DNA of 64,000 nucleotides from Glandiceps talaboti (Eukaryota; Hemichordata; Enteropneusta; Spengelidae): NCBI RefSeq assembly GCF_964340395.1, contig NC_135570.1, positions 16,428,822 to 16,492,821 of the forward strand, read 5' to 3'. Shown piece by piece: positions 12,977 to 25,732 of this stretch (position 1 is its first letter; each line of letters starts with the position of its first letter). The notes under the pieces were generated by a model. It saw only the letters and a program-made list of their open reading frames with translations, ran no database searches and was not told where the DNA came from. The position numbers and the translations under genes were made by a program.

Positions 12977-14148
12977 CATCTCTGTTCTTGATATTTAGTG
13001 TGAAAAATACATTGAATCACCTCTGATTCGTTTTATGTTCACTGGATATATAAAAGGAAGACGGCTACACACCTCGAGAGTAATATTACGATTGCTTAAG
13101 TCACCAATGGGTTACTGAGAGACTTGTTGACATTTGCTTTTAATTTAACTACAAATTGTGTCATTCGTAACAAATTGTGTCATTCGTACTTCATTAACAT
13201 AAGTCAATTCTCCATCTTGTACTCAGATGTAGTCTATTTGGTAGATTTGCATTTATAACATAACATAGTCGATTGGGGAGCTTCCTTACGGTTCTTAAAT
13301 TGCATGGCAAAAATTGTCTGTGGCGACAACTAGATTCTACCACTTCAAATGAACTGCAAGTTACAACATATTGGTTGGCCTGATCATCTCCTATAAGGTC
13401 ACCTCACCACTTTTTCAATTCAATTTTCAGTCAAATCCAGTAAAGCGAATTTTGTCTGTAATTTTGACACGCCACAAACCGGGCATAACATATTTATGAT
13501 AACATATTTATAAATTATTATGACTGATAACATATTTATAAATTATCAATACATAAATGGTGAAAAACATAGCATGTATAAGTGTAAAACAGTAAAAACG
13601 TCTTTACATGGAAAATGTCTCATTTCCAGATATTCATGCTTGTATGAAAATTTGATTAACATATAGTAGGAGGAAGACATTGACATAATGTGTACTAATA
13701 AGATTGGTTTACATTTTGCAGAAGTGACTGTACGTAATTTTATCATTTATATTCACAAAGGTTTGTTATTCGTACTGTATCTTTGTAATTTCATGAATAG
13801 AGATTTGTTTTGTATGTCTTGAGTTACAAACATTTAGCATGTACATACGGGTAAGTATACATTATGCATAAATTTAATATTCATCACTTGAGATAAATGT
13901 TGACAATTGCGGAACATGTAATTGATACTACGAATGTGTTTGTCTGCCTTAATATATCTGATAGGTTACAATATAGACTATATCGCCATTAATATTGTCT
14001 ACTGCGAGTAAAATTGGTGTATTGAAGACAACATTCAAGTACTCTATGGTTTTCAACAATTGTTTGAGATTTTATGTCAGAATCTCTAAATGATTCATAC
14101 ATGTCATTAAAGTGCTCACCGTGGGAGGGTACACCTCCTCCCAACTAG
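12977..14148. other. AT-rich non-coding, nothing recognised
   Basis: Only short direct repeats occur (ATAACATATTTATAA near 13485-13545). No gene is supported. Confidence 0.5.
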
Positions 14149-16681
14149 CAATAACTTACCTACACTGCTGTTCACGCTGAAATAACTTACCTACACTACT
14201 GTTCACGCTGAAATAACTTACCTACACTGCTGTTCACGCTGAAATAACTTACCTACACTACTGTTCACGTTGAAATAACTTACCTACACTACTGTTCACG
14301 TTGAAATAACTTACCTACACTACTGTTCACGTTGAAATAACTTACCTACACTGCTGTTCACGCTGAAATAACTTACCTACACTACTGTTCACGTTGAAAT
14401 AACTTACCTACACTACTGTTCACGTTGAAATAACTTACCTACACTACTGTTCACGTTGAAATAACTTACCTTCACTACTGTTCACGTTGAAATAACTTAC
14501 CTATACTACTGTTCACGTTGAAATAACTTATCTACACTGCTGGTCACGTTGAAATAACTTACCTACACTGCTGTTCACGTTGAAATAACTTACCTACACT
14601 ACTGTTCACGTTGAAATAACTTACCTTCACTACTGGTCACGTTAAAATAACTTACCTACACTGCTGGTCACGTTGAAATAACTTACCTACACTACTGTTC
14701 ACGCTGAAATAACTTACCTACACTGCTGGTCACGTTGAAATAACTTACCTACACTACTGTTCACGCTGAAATAACTTACCTACACTGCTGGTCACGTTGA
14801 AATAACTTACCTACACTACTGGTCACGTTGAAATAACTTACCTACACTGCTGGTCACGTTGAAATAACTTACCTACACTACTGGTCACGTTGAAATAACT
14901 TACCTACACTGCTGTTCACGTTGAAATAACTTACCTACACTACTGGTCACGTTGAAATAACTTACCTACACTGCTGTTCATGCTGAAATAACTTACCTAC
15001 ACTACTGTTCACGCTGAAATAACTTACCTACACTGCTGTTCACGCTGAAATAACTTACCTACACTACTGTTCACGTTGAAATAACTTACCTACACTACTG
15101 TTCACGTTGAAATAACTTACCTACACTACTGTTCACGTTGAAATAACTTACCTACACTGCTGTTCACGCTGAAATAACTTACCTACACTACTGTTCACGT
15201 TGAAATAACTTACCTACACTACTGTTCACGTTGAAATAACTTACCTACACTACTGTTCACGTTGAAATAACTTACCTTCACTACTGTTCACGTTGAAATA
15301 ACTTACCTATACTACTGTTCACGTTGAAATAACTTACCTACACTGCTGGTCACGTTGAAATAACTTACCTACACTGCTGTTCACGTTGAAATAACTTACC
15401 TACACTACTGTTCACGTTGAAATAACTTACCTTCACTACTGGTCACGTTGAAATAACTTACCTACACTGCTGGTCACGTTGAAATAACTTACCTACACTA
15501 CTGTTCACGCTGAAATAACTTACCTACACTGCTGGTCACGTTGAAATAACTTACCTACACTACTGTTCACGCTGAAATAACTTACCTACACTGCTGGTCA
15601 CGTTGAAATAACTTACCTACACTACTGGTCACGTTGAAATAACTTACCTACACTGCTGGTCACGTTGAAATAACTTACCTACACTACTGGTCACGTTGAA
15701 ATAACTTACCTACACTGCTGTTCACGTTGAAATAACTTACCTACACTACTGGTCACGTTGAAATAACTTACCTACACTGCTGTTCACGCTGAAATAACTT
15801 ACCTACACTACTGTTCACGTTGAAATAACTTACCTACACTGCTGTTCACGTTGAAATAACTTACCTACACTACTGTTCACGTTGAAATAACTTACCTACA
15901 CTGCTGTTCACGTTGAAATAACTTACCTACACTGCTGTTCACGCTGAAATAACTTACCTACACTGCTGTTCACGTTGAAATAACTTACCTACACTGCTGT
16001 TCACGTTGAAATAACTTACCTACACTACTGGTCACGTTGAAATAACTTACCTACACTGCTGTTCACGCTGAAATAACTTACCTACACTACTGGTCACGTT
16101 GAAATAACTTACCTACACTACTGGTCACGCTGAAATAACTTACCTACACTGCTGTTCACGTTGAAATAACTTACCTACACTGCTGTTCACGTTGAAATAA
16201 CTTACCTACACTGCTGTTCACGTTGAAATAACTTACCTACACTACTGTTCACGTTGAAATAACTTACCTACACTGCTGTTCACGTTGAAATAACTTACCT
16301 ACACTACTGTTCACGTTGAAATAACTTACCTACACTGCTGTTCACGTTGAAATAACTTACCTACACTACTGTTCATGTTGAAATAACTTACCTACACTAC
16401 TGGTCACGTTGAAATAACTTACCTACACTGCTGTTCACGTTGAAATAACTTACCTACACTGCTGTTCACGTTGAAATAACTTACCTACACTACTGTTCAT
16501 GTTGAAATAACTTACCTACACTGCTGGTCACGTTGAAATAACTTACCTACACTACTGTTCACGTTGAAATAACTTACCTACACTGCTGGTCACGTTGAAA
16601 TAACTTACCTACACTACTGTTCACGTTGAAATAACTTACCTACACTGCTGTTCACGTTGAAATAACTTACCTACACTACTA
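14149..16681 (-). repeat. 31-bp minisatellite, about 82 copies, with AGGTAAGT on the minus strand
   Basis: GAAATAACTTACCTACACTA then CTGTTCACGTT repeats every 31 bp. The minus strand of each unit reads TGTAG|GTAAGTTATTTC, a near-perfect 5' splice-site consensus. Main variants are CTGCTG/CTACTG, TTCACG/GTCACG and CGCTG/CGTTG. Rare variants TTCACTACTG (14471/15277) and CTATACTACT (14501/15307) show an 806-bp (26-unit) block duplication. Confidence 0.97.
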
Positions 16682-18147
16682 AGTATATTGAATAATATAT
16701 AAATAGACTTGTGTATATAACTGTACACATAAAACGATAAAATAAACGTAATACATTGGGATTTTACAGGACATACCTAAAAATCAGCGCCCCCTGTCGA
16801 CCAAAGTATGTAGAACATATACACAACGTAATCATTCACGATACATCACATGAAATAAACAAGATGTGTGTTTTGTTTCCAACATATTGTGCGAGCTAGA
16901 GTTTATGACAGTGTTCCAAAATGAGTTGTCAATACTTCTTATCCATTTGCCATCATAATTGTATTCATACAGGTTAGAGGTTGATTAGAGAGATCATCAT
17001 TAAATAAGTGTGTACAGAGCAAACTCTTAGCAAACTGTAACTGACAAATAACTGTAACTGACAAGGGTGAAAATAACCACCCTCGTTCCCATAGTTTGAT
17101 ATACAACAATGTTGCTAATTGCATTGATAGCACGTCCGTATGTTTTCAGGAGGCGAAACCTTCAACTGCTCTGAGTAACAAGTTATGAAATAGACAACTG
17201 TAGTAAGTGAGCTATGAATGTTTCTCTTGCTGAATATGTCGGGGTCAATCGAGGTTGACCTCTAAGTGCAATTTGTGACGTCATGATGATTTCTATTGAT
17301 GCTATACTACTAAGAGTAAAACATATTAGTAAAATGCATCATCAGTTATATACATGACGAAGAATAGATGACAGACCAACTCATGGTTTCAATGTCTTAC
17401 TAAAATAGACACTAGTATTTTACCGTGTTATGTCATGCCCCATAACTGAGAAACTATCCTGATGCATCTTAGTCTGTCTGTACACAAGCAATGATCTGTG
17501 AAACAGTTGTTTTGATCTTATATTTGAACTCAATATTCGAAATAACCAATTAGAAGTGTGTGATCGCAAATCTCCTTAGCAGTAGCTATGTACATCTATT
17601 AGCGGTCTACACGTTCAGGGTACTCTTCTCAGTGAAATTGTTTTGCAGTGAAAAATTTTCCGACCTAACAAACGTCAAAAAATCTGTTGAAAAAAGATAT
17701 TCAAATGTATTGCTTTGGTTGCAGATTAAGTGTGGGGTCTAAATCGGCAAATTCGGTGTTAATAGTGTATGTACATGGAGGAAGTGGGAGCCTATTTCGA
17801 CTTTTGAAAATTGGCATAAAAATTCCAATGTTGAATATTTAATGAGCTCTACCAAACATTGGTATCGAAGCACGTCGAAACTAAAAGGCGCCAGATCAAA
17901 ATCAAATTTTCACTGAAAAATTGAAATCTGTCGCTACATTAAATACGAATAACATCGACCACTAATTGAAATGCAAAATATCTTTTAATACGTAACTGAA
18001 TAAGTGTTATTAATATATCTTTGCTTGTTGTAGCCTAAGCCAAGGCAGATTCAATAAAAGGTAGCATTTGAATGACAGAAAATATATACCTTTCTAGGCA
18101 AGACGTGTTGCTTCGATAGTCTGCCTGTTTCACAGTACTCCGTACAG
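16682..18147. other. Non-coding, mostly unremarkable
   Basis: AGCGCCCCCTGTCGACC at 16786-16802 has a CTCF-like core. CAGTGAAAAATTTT at 17646 and AAATTTTCACTG at 17905 form an inverted pair about 270 bp apart, a possible MITE-like element. No gene is supported. Confidence 0.4.
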
Positions 18148-18178
18148 ATGTATGTATGTATGTATGTATGTATGTATG

Positions 18179-18209
<31 letters not shown>

Positions 18210-18266
18210 GCGTGTGTTGTGTGGATATGTGTGTTCTGTGTCTGTGTCTGTGTCTGTGTCTGTGTC
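18148..18266 (+). repeat. (GTAT)n and (TGTGTC)n microsatellites
   Basis: A TATG tetranucleotide run to about 18207 is followed by a short bridge and TGTGTC hexamers at 18237-18266. Confidence 0.95.
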
Positions 18267-18576
18267 AACACTATCGATATCTACTCCTATATACAGCTCA
18301 TGATACATAACGTAAAGCATCTGTACATAGATTTAAATAAATGTTACTAACTGTCCTAATCTTATAAAATGTAAGGACCGAAAAAATGCCCTAGTACTCA
18401 ATGTGTATGTCTGAATGTATATCAAACAATTCGAAAGTAATGTCTTAACTATGTCGTTCGTTAGAACAGCCAAGCCTCGTCAATTTGTATCATAATCTTT
18501 AAATGTTTTGAATTCGTTATTCATTTCAAATTTTGGGAAACAACTGTGGTCAACCTTTTACGTACTAGTAGCCTCC
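18267..18576. other. Non-coding, nothing recognised
   Basis: No feature is supported. Confidence 0.5.
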
Positions 18577-18744
18577 CAAGGACTGCAGTCAGCAGCGCTT
18601 AGATTGTATCGACCTGAAATGTGGTTACAAAACAGTGAACACAGACAGCATGTGATAGACAGGTGTACAGATCACCCTGGCCAATTAGACGAGAGGGTAC
18701 TAAGACTAATTTGCATATATATATTAACCATGTTGTCCCCATAG
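18577..18744 (+). other. Weak exon-like open stretch
   Basis: The frame includes GLQSAALRLYRPEMWLQNSE and HRQHVIDRCTDHPGQLDERV before a stop at 18742. Composition looks coding-like, but there is no clear start, family or strong splice site. It may be a relic. Confidence 0.15.
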
Positions 18745-18788
18745 CAATTAATATAATACCCTCTAAAATACTAGTTGTTGATATTGTG

Positions 18789-19245
18789 ATATCTGTAACT
18801 GTTCAATGAATGGTGCTGTAAACAGTAAACGTTCATTGAAAGAGTTTTGTCGAGAGTGTTCTGTGTATTAGTTGTAAAGATTTTTTTGAGATAGATTGTA
18901 GAGAGTGTTCTGTGTCTTAACTGTAACAGCTCAATGAGATAGGTTGTATAGAGTGTTCCGTGTCTTAACTGTAACAGCTCAATGAGATAGGTTGTAGAGA
19001 GTGTTCCGTGTCTTAACTGTAACAGCTCAATGAGATAGGTTGTAGAGAGTGTTCCGTGTCTTAACTGTAACAGCTCAATGAGATAGGTTGTAGAGAGTGT
19101 TCCGTGTCTTAACTGTAACAGCTCAGTGAGATAGGTTGTAGAGAATGTTCCTTGGCTTAGCTGTAACAGGTCAATGAGATAGGTTGTAGAGAGTGATCTT
19201 TGTATTAGTTGTAACTGTTCATTGATATAGGTTGTAGAATATTCT
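18789..19245 (+). repeat. 48-bp minisatellite, about 9 to 10 copies
   Basis: TCTTAACTGTAACAGCTCAA then TGAGATAGGTTGTAGAGAGTG recurs every 48 bp (18963, 19011), with degenerate ends. The 178-codon minus-strand frame (STTYLIELLQLRHGTL repeats) follows from 48 being divisible by three. Confidence 0.93.
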
Positions 19246-19725
19246 GTACAGCGAGAGATATTGCAGAGCGTGCCGTCATTAGGTAATATTATGACTATGC
19301 ATGGCACATGATGGCCAAGAGATGGCCAACATTAATTGCCAACTGTAATAAGTACACTACCCATATCAAAGAGCGTCACAATCTTGAGCGTTGGCAATAA
19401 ATGCAGCTCACGTGACTATGGATATGATGTAAATGAGCACAGCAAAGTCGTAACAAGTCGAGTTTTAATAGATAATGTATAAAATGGCTGAACTGGTTAG
19501 ATTGACACACTCCTTACATTGTCCGGACCGAGCTCTGGTCATGATATCCACAACATTATCGATATTATCTTACCCAACTGTTTCCTGTTTTACACCTGTG
19601 AGACCCACTCTTCTCCATACACCACACCTCACTGACAATTAATTCATTACATGGTAGTCAGCAGCAATTTGACTTCCTTAGTTAGATGAGGGGGTTGAAT
19701 GTATACGTAGTGGAATTTGATTTAC
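19246..19725. other. Non-coding, nothing recognised
   Basis: No gene or repeat is supported. Confidence 0.5.
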
Positions 19726-20115
19726 GCAGGGCTGGGGTTGCTATTGGTTGGAGTGGGACAATATCTGGGGTTGGGTTGCTATTGGTTGGAGTGGGACAAT
19801 ATCTGGGGTAGGGTTGCTATTGGTTGGAATGGGACAATATCTGGGGTAGGGTTGCTATTGATTGGAGTGGGACAATATCTGGGGTAGGGTTGCTATTGGT
19901 TGGAATGAGACAATATCTGGGGTAGGGTTGCTATTGGTTGGAGTGGGACAATATCTGGGGGTAGGGTTGCTATTGGTTGGAGTGGGACAATATCTGGGGT
20001 AGGGTTGCTATTGGTTGGAGTGGGACAATATCTAGGGTAGGGTTGCTATTGGTTGGAGTGGGACAATATCTGGGGTAGGGTTGCTATTGGTTGGAATGGG
20101 ACAATATGTGGGGGG
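19726..20115 (+). repeat. 38-bp minisatellite with reverse CCAAT boxes, about 10 copies
   Basis: CTATTGGTTGGAGTGGGACA then ATATCTGGGGTAGGGTTG recurs every 38 bp (19741, 19779). ATTGGTTGG is an inverted CCAAT box in each unit. The array ends about 190 bp before the six-cysteine peptide frame. Confidence 0.95.
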
Positions 20116-20305
20116 AGAGATGCTATTGCCAAGACAAAATAACAATACACCACAATGATATCGTACTTTGCACATTTAAGGAAATTGTTTTTGTTAGTGT
20201 ACTTTTGTTCCCAATACTGATGTCAATATTTGGATATCAATATTTCACGTCCCGTCTAATGTAACTGTTGTTGTTTTCGTCCAATAGAACAAAGTATTTG
20301 TAAAG

Positions 20306-20614
20306 ATGGATTTTAAAACCATTTTCAATGTTTTACTGGTGACGTTGACGATAGAGTTACTGGCAGTTCCATTACATAGTAGTCCTACGGTTATCACAAA
20401 AACAAAACCAACAAAGGCTTGGTCTGTGCAGCTTCTTGGATATGATGCAGCGACGACAACGTCAAGTCGAACACTGATTACGATAATGGATGCTGACAGC
20501 CATCGACATAATGTCGTAACAATAATGTCAAAAATGTGTGGATATTGTAAACTTCCTGATTGTTCACTATCACTACCAGCGTGCCAACAATTCTGTGACA
20601 AACACTGTCGATGA
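20306..20614 (+). CDS. Candidate secreted six-cysteine peptide precursor
   Basis: The frame encodes 102 residues. Residues 1-23 (MDFKTIFNVLLVTLTIELLA then VPL) look like a signal peptide: a lysine followed by a hydrophobic core. Residues 24-76 lack cysteine. The C-terminal 25 residues carry all six: C78-x2-C81-x4-C86-x6-C93-x3-C97-x3-C101, ending CR. This suggests a disulfide-bonded secreted peptide released from a precursor. The ATG has A at -3 and G at +4, and an in-frame TAG lies just upstream, so the start is clear unless spliced. I do not recognise the family; antimicrobial, signalling or venom-like roles are all possible and none is shown. It sits between a CCAAT-bearing array and a CRE-bearing array. 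Confidence 0.5.
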   Translation: MDFKTIFNVLLVTLTIELLAVPLHSSPTVITKTKPTKAWSVQLLGYDAATTTSSRTLITIMDADSHRHNVVTIMSKMCGYCKLPDCSLSLPACQQFCDKHCR

Positions 20615-21776
20615 ATGTGACGTCATAGCACATTGATATCGATGAATGTGATGTCATAGTCTTGATATCGATGAATGTGATGTAATAGCACATTGATATC
20701 GATGAATGTGACGTCATAGCACATTGATATCGATGAATGTGATATCATAGTACATTGATATCGATGAATGTGACGTCAAAGCACATTGGTATCGATGAAT
20801 GTGATGTCATAGTCTTGGTATCGATGAATGTGATGTAATAGCACATTGATATCGATGAATGTGATATCATAGTACATTGATATCGATGAATGTGACGTCA
20901 AAGCACATTGATATCGATGAATGTGACGTCAAAGCACATTGATATCGATGAATGTGACGTCATAGTACATTGATATCAATGACTGTGATGTCATAACAAT
21001 GATTACAATGAATGTGACGTTTTAGCCCATTGATATCGATGAACGTGATGTCATAGCATATTGATATCGATGAATGTGACGTCATAGTACATTGATATCG
21101 ATGAATGTGATATCATAGTACATTGATATCAATGAATGTGACGTCATAGCATATTGATATCGATGAATGTGACATCATAGCACATTGATATCGATGAATG
21201 TGATATCATAGCACATTGATATCGATGAATGTGATATCATAGCACATTGATATCAATGAATGTGATGTCATAGCACATTGATATCGATGAATGTGATATA
21301 GCACATTGATATCGATGAATGTGACATCATATTACATTGATATCGATGAATGTGATATCATAGTACATTGATATCGATGAATGTGACGTCATAGTACATT
21401 GATATCGATGAATGTGATATCATAGTACATTGATATTGATGAATGTGACGTCATAGTACATTGATATCGATGAATGTGATATCATAGTACATTGATATCA
21501 ATGAATGTGACGTCATAGCACATTGATATCGATGAATGTGATATCATAGTACATTGATATCGATGAATGTGACATCATAGCACATTGATATCGATGAATG
21601 TGACGTCATAGTACATTGATATCGATGAATGTGATGTCATAGCACATTGATATCGACGAATGTGATGTCATAACATTGATTACAATGAATGTGACGTCAT
21701 AGCCCATTGATATCGATGAATGTGACGTCATAGCACATTGGTATCGATGAATGTGAAGTCATAGCCCATTGATATC
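20615..21776 (+). repeat. 31-bp minisatellite rich in CRE palindromes, about 37 copies
   Basis: GATATCGATGAATGTGACGT then CATAGCACATT repeats every 31 bp (20701, 20732), with occasional shortened units. At least a dozen units keep the full CRE palindrome TGACGTCA; others have TGATGTCA, TGATATCA or TGACATCA. It starts immediately after the stop codon of the six-cysteine peptide frame. Confidence 0.96.
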
Positions 21777-22261
21777 ATTGTCAAGATCTCATACAAAGGA
21801 GTAAACCGCACATCATTACGTCATAAGTTACAAAATGATTACCACAGACGTAAAATGCAACAACTTTGCATTACTGACAAATACGTATACCGGTACATCC
21901 ATGATGCATGCTTTATGGAGACATTATGTTTGCTTATACGCGTGGATCTATTTGGATTATAACGTATTTAATGTCAATGCCAAATGAAGGTAATCTCCCA
22001 TCTTTATTGCAATCAAGTTGGAAGATAGCATGCAGTGACTTGCAATGTGACAATCAAGTACATAACAAGAGCTTTTCAACTAGATGTCCCAGCCGTACTG
22101 AGTGATATTAGAAATCGTTAAACGGGAAATTGGTTGTGTTGTACTGATGAAGATCAAACGTGGCAATTTGTGATACCAATCTATTTCATGTCATCATGTG
22201 ACGAAGCGTGAAAATCAACTACGAACACGGTGAAATAGGACGGTGTAATGAACAAATTATA
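21777..22261. other. Non-coding with a short open stretch
   Basis: A frame at 21990-22105 reads GNLPSLLQSSWKIACSDLQC then DNQVHNKSFSTRCPSRTE and stops. It has three cysteines but no start or family; it is too weak to call a gene. Confidence 0.3.
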
Positions 22262-24930
22262 TTCAATATATAGATGTCTTCATATATCTGACCTAACACT
22301 ATATAGATGTCTTCATATATCTGACCTAACACTATATAGATGTCTTCATATATCTGACCTAACACTATATAGATGTCTTCATATATCTGACCTAACACTA
22401 TATAGATGTCTTCATATATCTGACCTAACACTATATAGATGTCTTCATATATCTGACCTAAACACTATATAGATGTCTTCATATATCTGACCGAACACTA
22501 TATAGATGTCTTCATATATCTGACCTAACACTATATAGATGTCTTCATATATCTGACCTAACACTATATAGATGTCTTCATATATCTGACCTAACACTAT
22601 ATATAGATGTCTTCATATATCTGACCTAACACACTATATAGATGTCTTCATATATCTGACCTAACACTATATAGATGTCTTCATATATCTGACCTAACAC
22701 TATATATAGATGTCTTCATATATCTGACCTAAACACTATATAGATGTCTTCATATATCTGACCTAACACTATATAGATGTCTTCATATATCTGACCTAAC
22801 ACTATATATAGATGTCTTCATATATCTGACCTAAACACTATATAGATGTCTTCATATATCTGACCTAACACTATATAGATGTCTTCATATATCTGACCTA
22901 ACACTATATAGATGTCTTCATATATCTGACCTAACACTATATAGATGTCTTCATATATCTGACCTAACACTATATAGATGTCTTCATATATCTGACCTAA
23001 CACTATATAGATGTCTTCATATATCTGACCTAACACTATATAGATGTCTTCATATATCTGACCTAACACTATATAGATGTCTTCATATATCTGACCTAAC
23101 ACTATATATAGATGTCTTCATATATCTGACCTAACACTATATATAGATGTCTTCATATATCTGACCTAACACTATATAGATGTCTTCATATATCTGACCT
23201 AACACTATATAGATGTCTTCATATATCTGACCTAACACTATATAGATGTCTTCATATATCTGACCTAACACTATATAGATGTCTTCATATATCTGACCTA
23301 ACACTATATATAGATGTCTTCATATATCTGACCTAACACTATATATAGATGTCTTCATATATCTGACCTAACACTATATAGATGTCTTCATATATCTGAC
23401 CGAACACTATATAGATGTCTTCATATATCTGACCTAACACTATATAGATGTCTTCATATATCTGACCTAACACTATATAGATGTCTTCATATATCTGACC
23501 TAACACTATATATAGATGTCTTCATATATCTGACCTAACACACTATATAGATGTCTTCATATATCTGACCTAACACTATATAGATGTCTTCATATATCTG
23601 ACCTAACACTATATATAGATGTCTTCATATATCTGACCTAAACACTATATAGATGTCTTCATATATCTGACCTAACACTATATAGATGTCTTCATATATC
23701 TGACCTAACACTATATATAGATGTCTTCATATATCTGACCTAAACACTATATAGATGTCTTCATATATCTGACCTAACACTATATAGATGTCTTCATATA
23801 TCTGACCTAACACTATATAGATGTCTTCATATATCTGACCTAACACTATATAGATGTCTTCATATATCTGACCTAACACTATATAGATGTCTTCATATAT
23901 CTGACCTAACACTATATATAGATGTCTTCATATATCTGACCTAACACTATATAGATGTCTTCATATATCTGACCTAACACTATATAGATGTCTTCATATA
24001 TCTGACCTAACACTATATAGATGTCTTCATATATCTGACCTAACACTATATAGATGTCTTCATATATCTGACCTAACACTATATAGATGTCTTCATATAT
24101 CTGATCTAACACTATATATAGATGTCTTCATATATCTGATCTAAACACTATATAGATGTCTTCATATATCTGACCTAACACTATATAGATGTCTTCATAT
24201 ATCTGACCTAACACTATATAGATGTCTTCATATATCTGACCTAACACTATATAGATGTCTTCATATATCTGACCTAACACTATATAGATGTCTTCATATA
24301 TCTGACCGAACACTATATAGATGTCTTCATATATCTGACCTAACACTATATATAGATGTCTTCATATATCTGACCTAACACTATATAGATGTCTTCATAT
24401 ATCTGACCTAACACTATATATAGATGTCTTCATATATCTGACCTAACACTATATAGATGTCTTCATATATCTGACCTAACACTATATATAGATGTCTTCA
24501 TATATCTGACCTAACACTATATAGATGTCTTCATATATCTGACCTAACACTATATATAGATGTCTTCATATATCTGACCTAACACTATATATAGATGTCT
24601 TCATATATCTGACCTAACACAGTATATAGATGTCTTCATATATCTGACCTAACACTATATAGATGTCTTCATATATCTGACCTAACACTATATATAGATG
24701 TCTTCATATATCTGACCTAACACTATATAGATGTCTTCATATATCTGACCTAACACTATATATATGTCTTCATATATCTGACCTAACACTATATATAGAT
24801 GTCTTCATATATCTGACCTAACACTATATATAGATGTCTTCATATATCTGACCTAACACAGTATATAGATGTCTTCATATATCTGACCTAAACACACTAT
24901 ATATATGTCTTCATATATCTGACCTAAACA
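22262..24930 (+). repeat. 33-bp minisatellite, about 80 copies
   Basis: ATATAGATGTCTTCATATAT then CTGACCTAACACT repeats. Small length changes (an extra TA, A or CA at the unit junction) break frames into many short ones. Blocks of variants recur (for example the pattern at 22440-22830 and 23390-23760), indicating block duplication. Confidence 0.97.
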
Positions 24931-25732
24931 CATTTTATAAGATATGTAGACTTATATTCTGCTCACACACAAAACTGACCTATCGAGGGCTTCTTTTTAA
25001 TCCCGATGTCTAACATTTTGAAAGTATACACAATATTTGAGTATTAATAATTTAAGAGAGCTTCCATAAATCAAGTAGTTTGGTAGGTTAGCCTTCTAGC
25101 AAAAAAGTACAGTAAGCAAATAAGCAAATTGTTTTTAGAGAATAGACAAACTGACATTTCATGATAGTTCCATTCACCTTTGAGGCCACCCTCCTTGACA
25201 TTATCATACAGCTCCAATATGGTACATTGAATTGAATTTTCCCATTCTATACCAAGAAAAGCCTTTTCAATTACCTGGATATTGCTCGCAGTAATGATGC
25301 AAATAGCTTTATGTGTTAGCCTTATAGGATGACGGTATTAGATTCACAACTTGTCGATAACAAGCAAGGTTTTTGCATTTTAATTGTCTCATTTTGTATC
25401 GATCACGAAGTATTTGATGTACCAAAGCAAGCGAAGCTGTAACCTCTCAACGCATTATCTGTTGATTAGGTTGGTTTACTATAAAGACCACTGTATATAG
25501 AGAGCTAGTGTCATATGACGAGATGTTCTCAACTGTTGTAAGACTCGTTTTACATTTACATAAAACTATACGTATTTGATAATGTAATGCCAGGTACACA
25601 ATCCAAAACCAGTTTTATGGTGTAGATCTATTTCAATGCTTCCCCATTAAGTATGCTAAATCCATATTAGGTTCTGCCACATCGGTGGGTGTTATGAAAG
25701 TAGAAATTCCTTACCAATGCGATTTAAATGTC
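24931..25732. other. AT-rich non-coding, nothing recognised
   Basis: No feature is supported. Confidence 0.5.

Noticed and set aside
10190-12991. 933-codon plus-strand frame and long minus-strand frames (IRHKIYIL, NQYVYLVS repeats)
   Set aside because: The 24-bp unit is divisible by three and lacks stops in several frames; frames on both strands are open for this reason. No non-repeat domain or signal supports a protein.
14149-16681. CRISPR-like regular repeats (also the other arrays)
   Set aside because: Units are contiguous with no unique spacers, and the genome is clearly eukaryotic.
18771-19307. 178-codon minus frame with STTYLIELLQLRHGTL repeats
   Set aside because: It is the 48-bp minisatellite read in a permanent frame; the flanks show no start context or domain.
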